A DNA stretch of 17,025 nucleotides, from NCBI GenBank assembly GCA_041687115.1, contig JAWLCP010000055.1, positions 1 to 17,025 on the forward strand. The letters run 5' to 3'. Made by a program: the position numbers and the translations under genes. The stretch's first letter is position 1, and each line of letters starts with the position of its first letter. This DNA comes from SKLM01 sp041687115. Lineage in GTDB: Bacteria > Chloroflexota > Anaerolineae > B4-G1. Below the pieces are notes generated by a model. The model had not been told where the DNA came from. It searched no databases and worked only from the letters and a program-made list of their open reading frames with translations. This document shows, one piece after another, positions 16,107 through 17,025 of the stretch.

Positions 16107-16161
16107 GAGGCAGTGCTCACGTTGGGCTGCCTCAGACTGGTTGTGAGGCTATGTGAGGAGG
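16107..16161 (+). promoter_or_regulatory. purA leader with mutually exclusive hairpins
   Basis: GAGGCAG (16107-16113) pairs with CTGCCTC (16127-16133). GCCTCA (16129-16134) can instead pair with TGAGGC (16144-16149), and CCTCA (16130-16134) also with TGAGG (16154-16158), which overlaps the purA ribosome-binding site AGGAGG (16156-16161). The competing pairings would permit a switch that exposes or hides the ribosome-binding site. No known riboswitch core is recognised. Confidence 0.4.
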
Positions 16162-16168
16162 ATTTTCG

Positions 16169-17025
16169 ATGTCTGCTATTGTTGTGGTTGGGACCCAATG
16201 GGGCGATGAGGGCAAGGGGCGCGTGGTGGACGGCCTGGCGGGCGGGGTCGACGTGGTCGCTCGTTTCAACGGAGGGGACAACGCCGGACATACCGTGGTC
16301 GCCGAGGGACACACGCTGAAGCTCCATCTCATACCTTCAGGCGTTCTCTACCCCCATCTGACGCTCCTGATCGGCGCCGGGGTGGTCGTCAACCCAGAAA
16401 TCCTGATTTCGGGCATGGATGAAGTGTCTTCAATTGGGGTGGAGGTGGGACCGTCCCGTCTCAAGATCAGTGCAGCTGCGCACGTCATTCTGCCCACCCA
16501 TCGCGCTCTGGACGGCGCACGCGACGCGGCGCGAGGGGAAGGTGCGATAGGGACCACCAAGCGGGGCATCGGGCCGACGTACGCCGACAAGGCGGCACGC
16601 GTCAACGTGCGCGCCGGGGAGATGACGGAGCCAGACCAGTTCGCGGCACGCGTGGCGGAGCTGGTCGAGGACCACAATCGACGCCTGGAGGGGTTCGGTG
16701 TCGAGCCAGTCTCCGTGGAGAGGACAGCCGCCACCTACAGGGGTTACGCCGAGCGATTGGCACCCCATCTTGTGGATGGATCTGCGCTGATCGGGGAGGC
16801 GCTGGAGGCGGGAAAGACCGTGTTGTGCGAAGGGGCTCAGGGGTTGCTCCTCGACCTTGATCACGGTACGTACCCGTACGTCACGAGCTCCTCGACGACC
16901 GCGGGGGGCTCGACAACGGGGCTTGGATTCGGCCCCAGGCACATCTCGAGGGTCATCGGTGTTGCCAAGGCGTACACCACACGCGTTGGGGGAGGGCCAT
17001 TCCCCACCGAGCTGGTGGACGAGAC
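16169..17025 (+). CDS. purA: adenylosuccinate synthetase, N-terminal 285 residues (cut by window end)
   Basis: PurA condenses IMP and aspartate with GTP to adenylosuccinate, the first committed step to AMP. The start is ATG at 16169, 7 nt after AGGAGG. GTQWGDEGKGR (8-18) has catalytic D13. NGGDNAGHT (34-42) has catalytic H41, at the same numbering as the E. coli enzyme. Later come IGTTKRGIGPTYADK and CEGAQGLLLDLDHGTYPYVTSSSTTAGG, covering the IMP and GTP sites. The usual GDEGKGK reads GDEGKGR here, a mild variation. About 140 residues are missing beyond the window. The gene is divergent from the PEP/pyruvate-binding-domain gene and shares a 180-bp control region with it. Confidence 0.97.
   Translation, partial: MSAIVVVGTQWGDEGKGRVVDGLAGGVDVVARFNGGDNAGHTVVAEGHTLKLHLIPSGVLYPHLTLLIGAGVVVNPEILISGMDEVSSIGVEVGPSRLKISAAAHVILPTHRALDGARDAARGEGAIGTTKRGIGPTYADKAARVNVRAGEMTEPDQFAARVAELVEDHNRRLEGFGVEPVSVERTAATYRGYAERLAPHLVDGSALIGEALEAGKTVLCEGAQGLLLDLDHGTYPYVTSSSTTAGGSTTGLGFGPRHISRVIGVAKAYTTRVGGGPFPTELVDE

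Overview
The window is GC-rich bacterial chromosome made of housekeeping genes around one sugar-nucleotide operon. Nothing in it looks phage- or plasmid-derived. The source is probably a member of the Chloroflexota or a nearby deep-branching phylum. The evidence for that is indirect: a long coiled-coil insertion in the RNA polymerase beta' subunit, a large stand-alone PEP/pyruvate-binding-domain protein, and a PfkB kinase type I associate with that group. I could not test this with a search.

Left part (1-2100, plus strand): the 3' end of panE (ketopantoate reductase), about 500 bp without a gene that holds an extended -10 promoter and a roughly 300-nt structured leader, then lipA (lipoyl synthase). 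The lipA 3' flank carries a REP-like palindrome and a short run of degenerate GCTCAGGAYG units. It faces the end of a converging operon.

Middle part (2102-9050, minus strand): one compact seven-gene operon read right to left from a promoter at about 9022-9050. The order is mtnA (methylthioribose-1-phosphate isomerase), rfbF (glucose-1-phosphate cytidylyltransferase), rfbG (CDP-glucose 4,6-dehydratase), an SDR-family reductase/epimerase, rfbH (the E1 PLP / [2Fe-2S] 3-dehydrase), a GT2 glycosyltransferase and a PfkB-family kinase. Junctions are 4- or 11-bp overlaps or gaps of 5-7 bp. rfbF, rfbG, rfbH and the SDR form the backbone of a CDP-3,6-dideoxyhexose pathway: glucose-1-P to CDP-glucose, to CDP-4-keto-6-deoxyglucose, to the 3-deoxy intermediate, to the reduced sugar. 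GT2 is a candidate transferase. The E3 reductase that normally feeds electrons to E1 is not in the window. The co-transcription with a methionine-salvage gene and a nucleoside/sugar-kinase-like gene is unexpected.

Right part (9074-17025): rpoC (beta', 1446 aa) on the minus strand, ending at a near-ideal palindromic terminator and starting from a consensus promoter (TTGACA, 16 bp, TATAAT). Its leader contains a terminator-like hairpin, which suggests attenuation. rpoB is not upstream of it. The gene upstream instead encodes a 773-aa protein with an ATP-grasp PEP/pyruvate-binding domain but no visible phosphohistidine or PEP-barrel domain. That gene is divergent from purA (adenylosuccinate synthetase, cut by the window end). 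The two divergent -35 boxes are the arms of an 8-bp inverted repeat, and the purA leader can form mutually exclusive hairpins.
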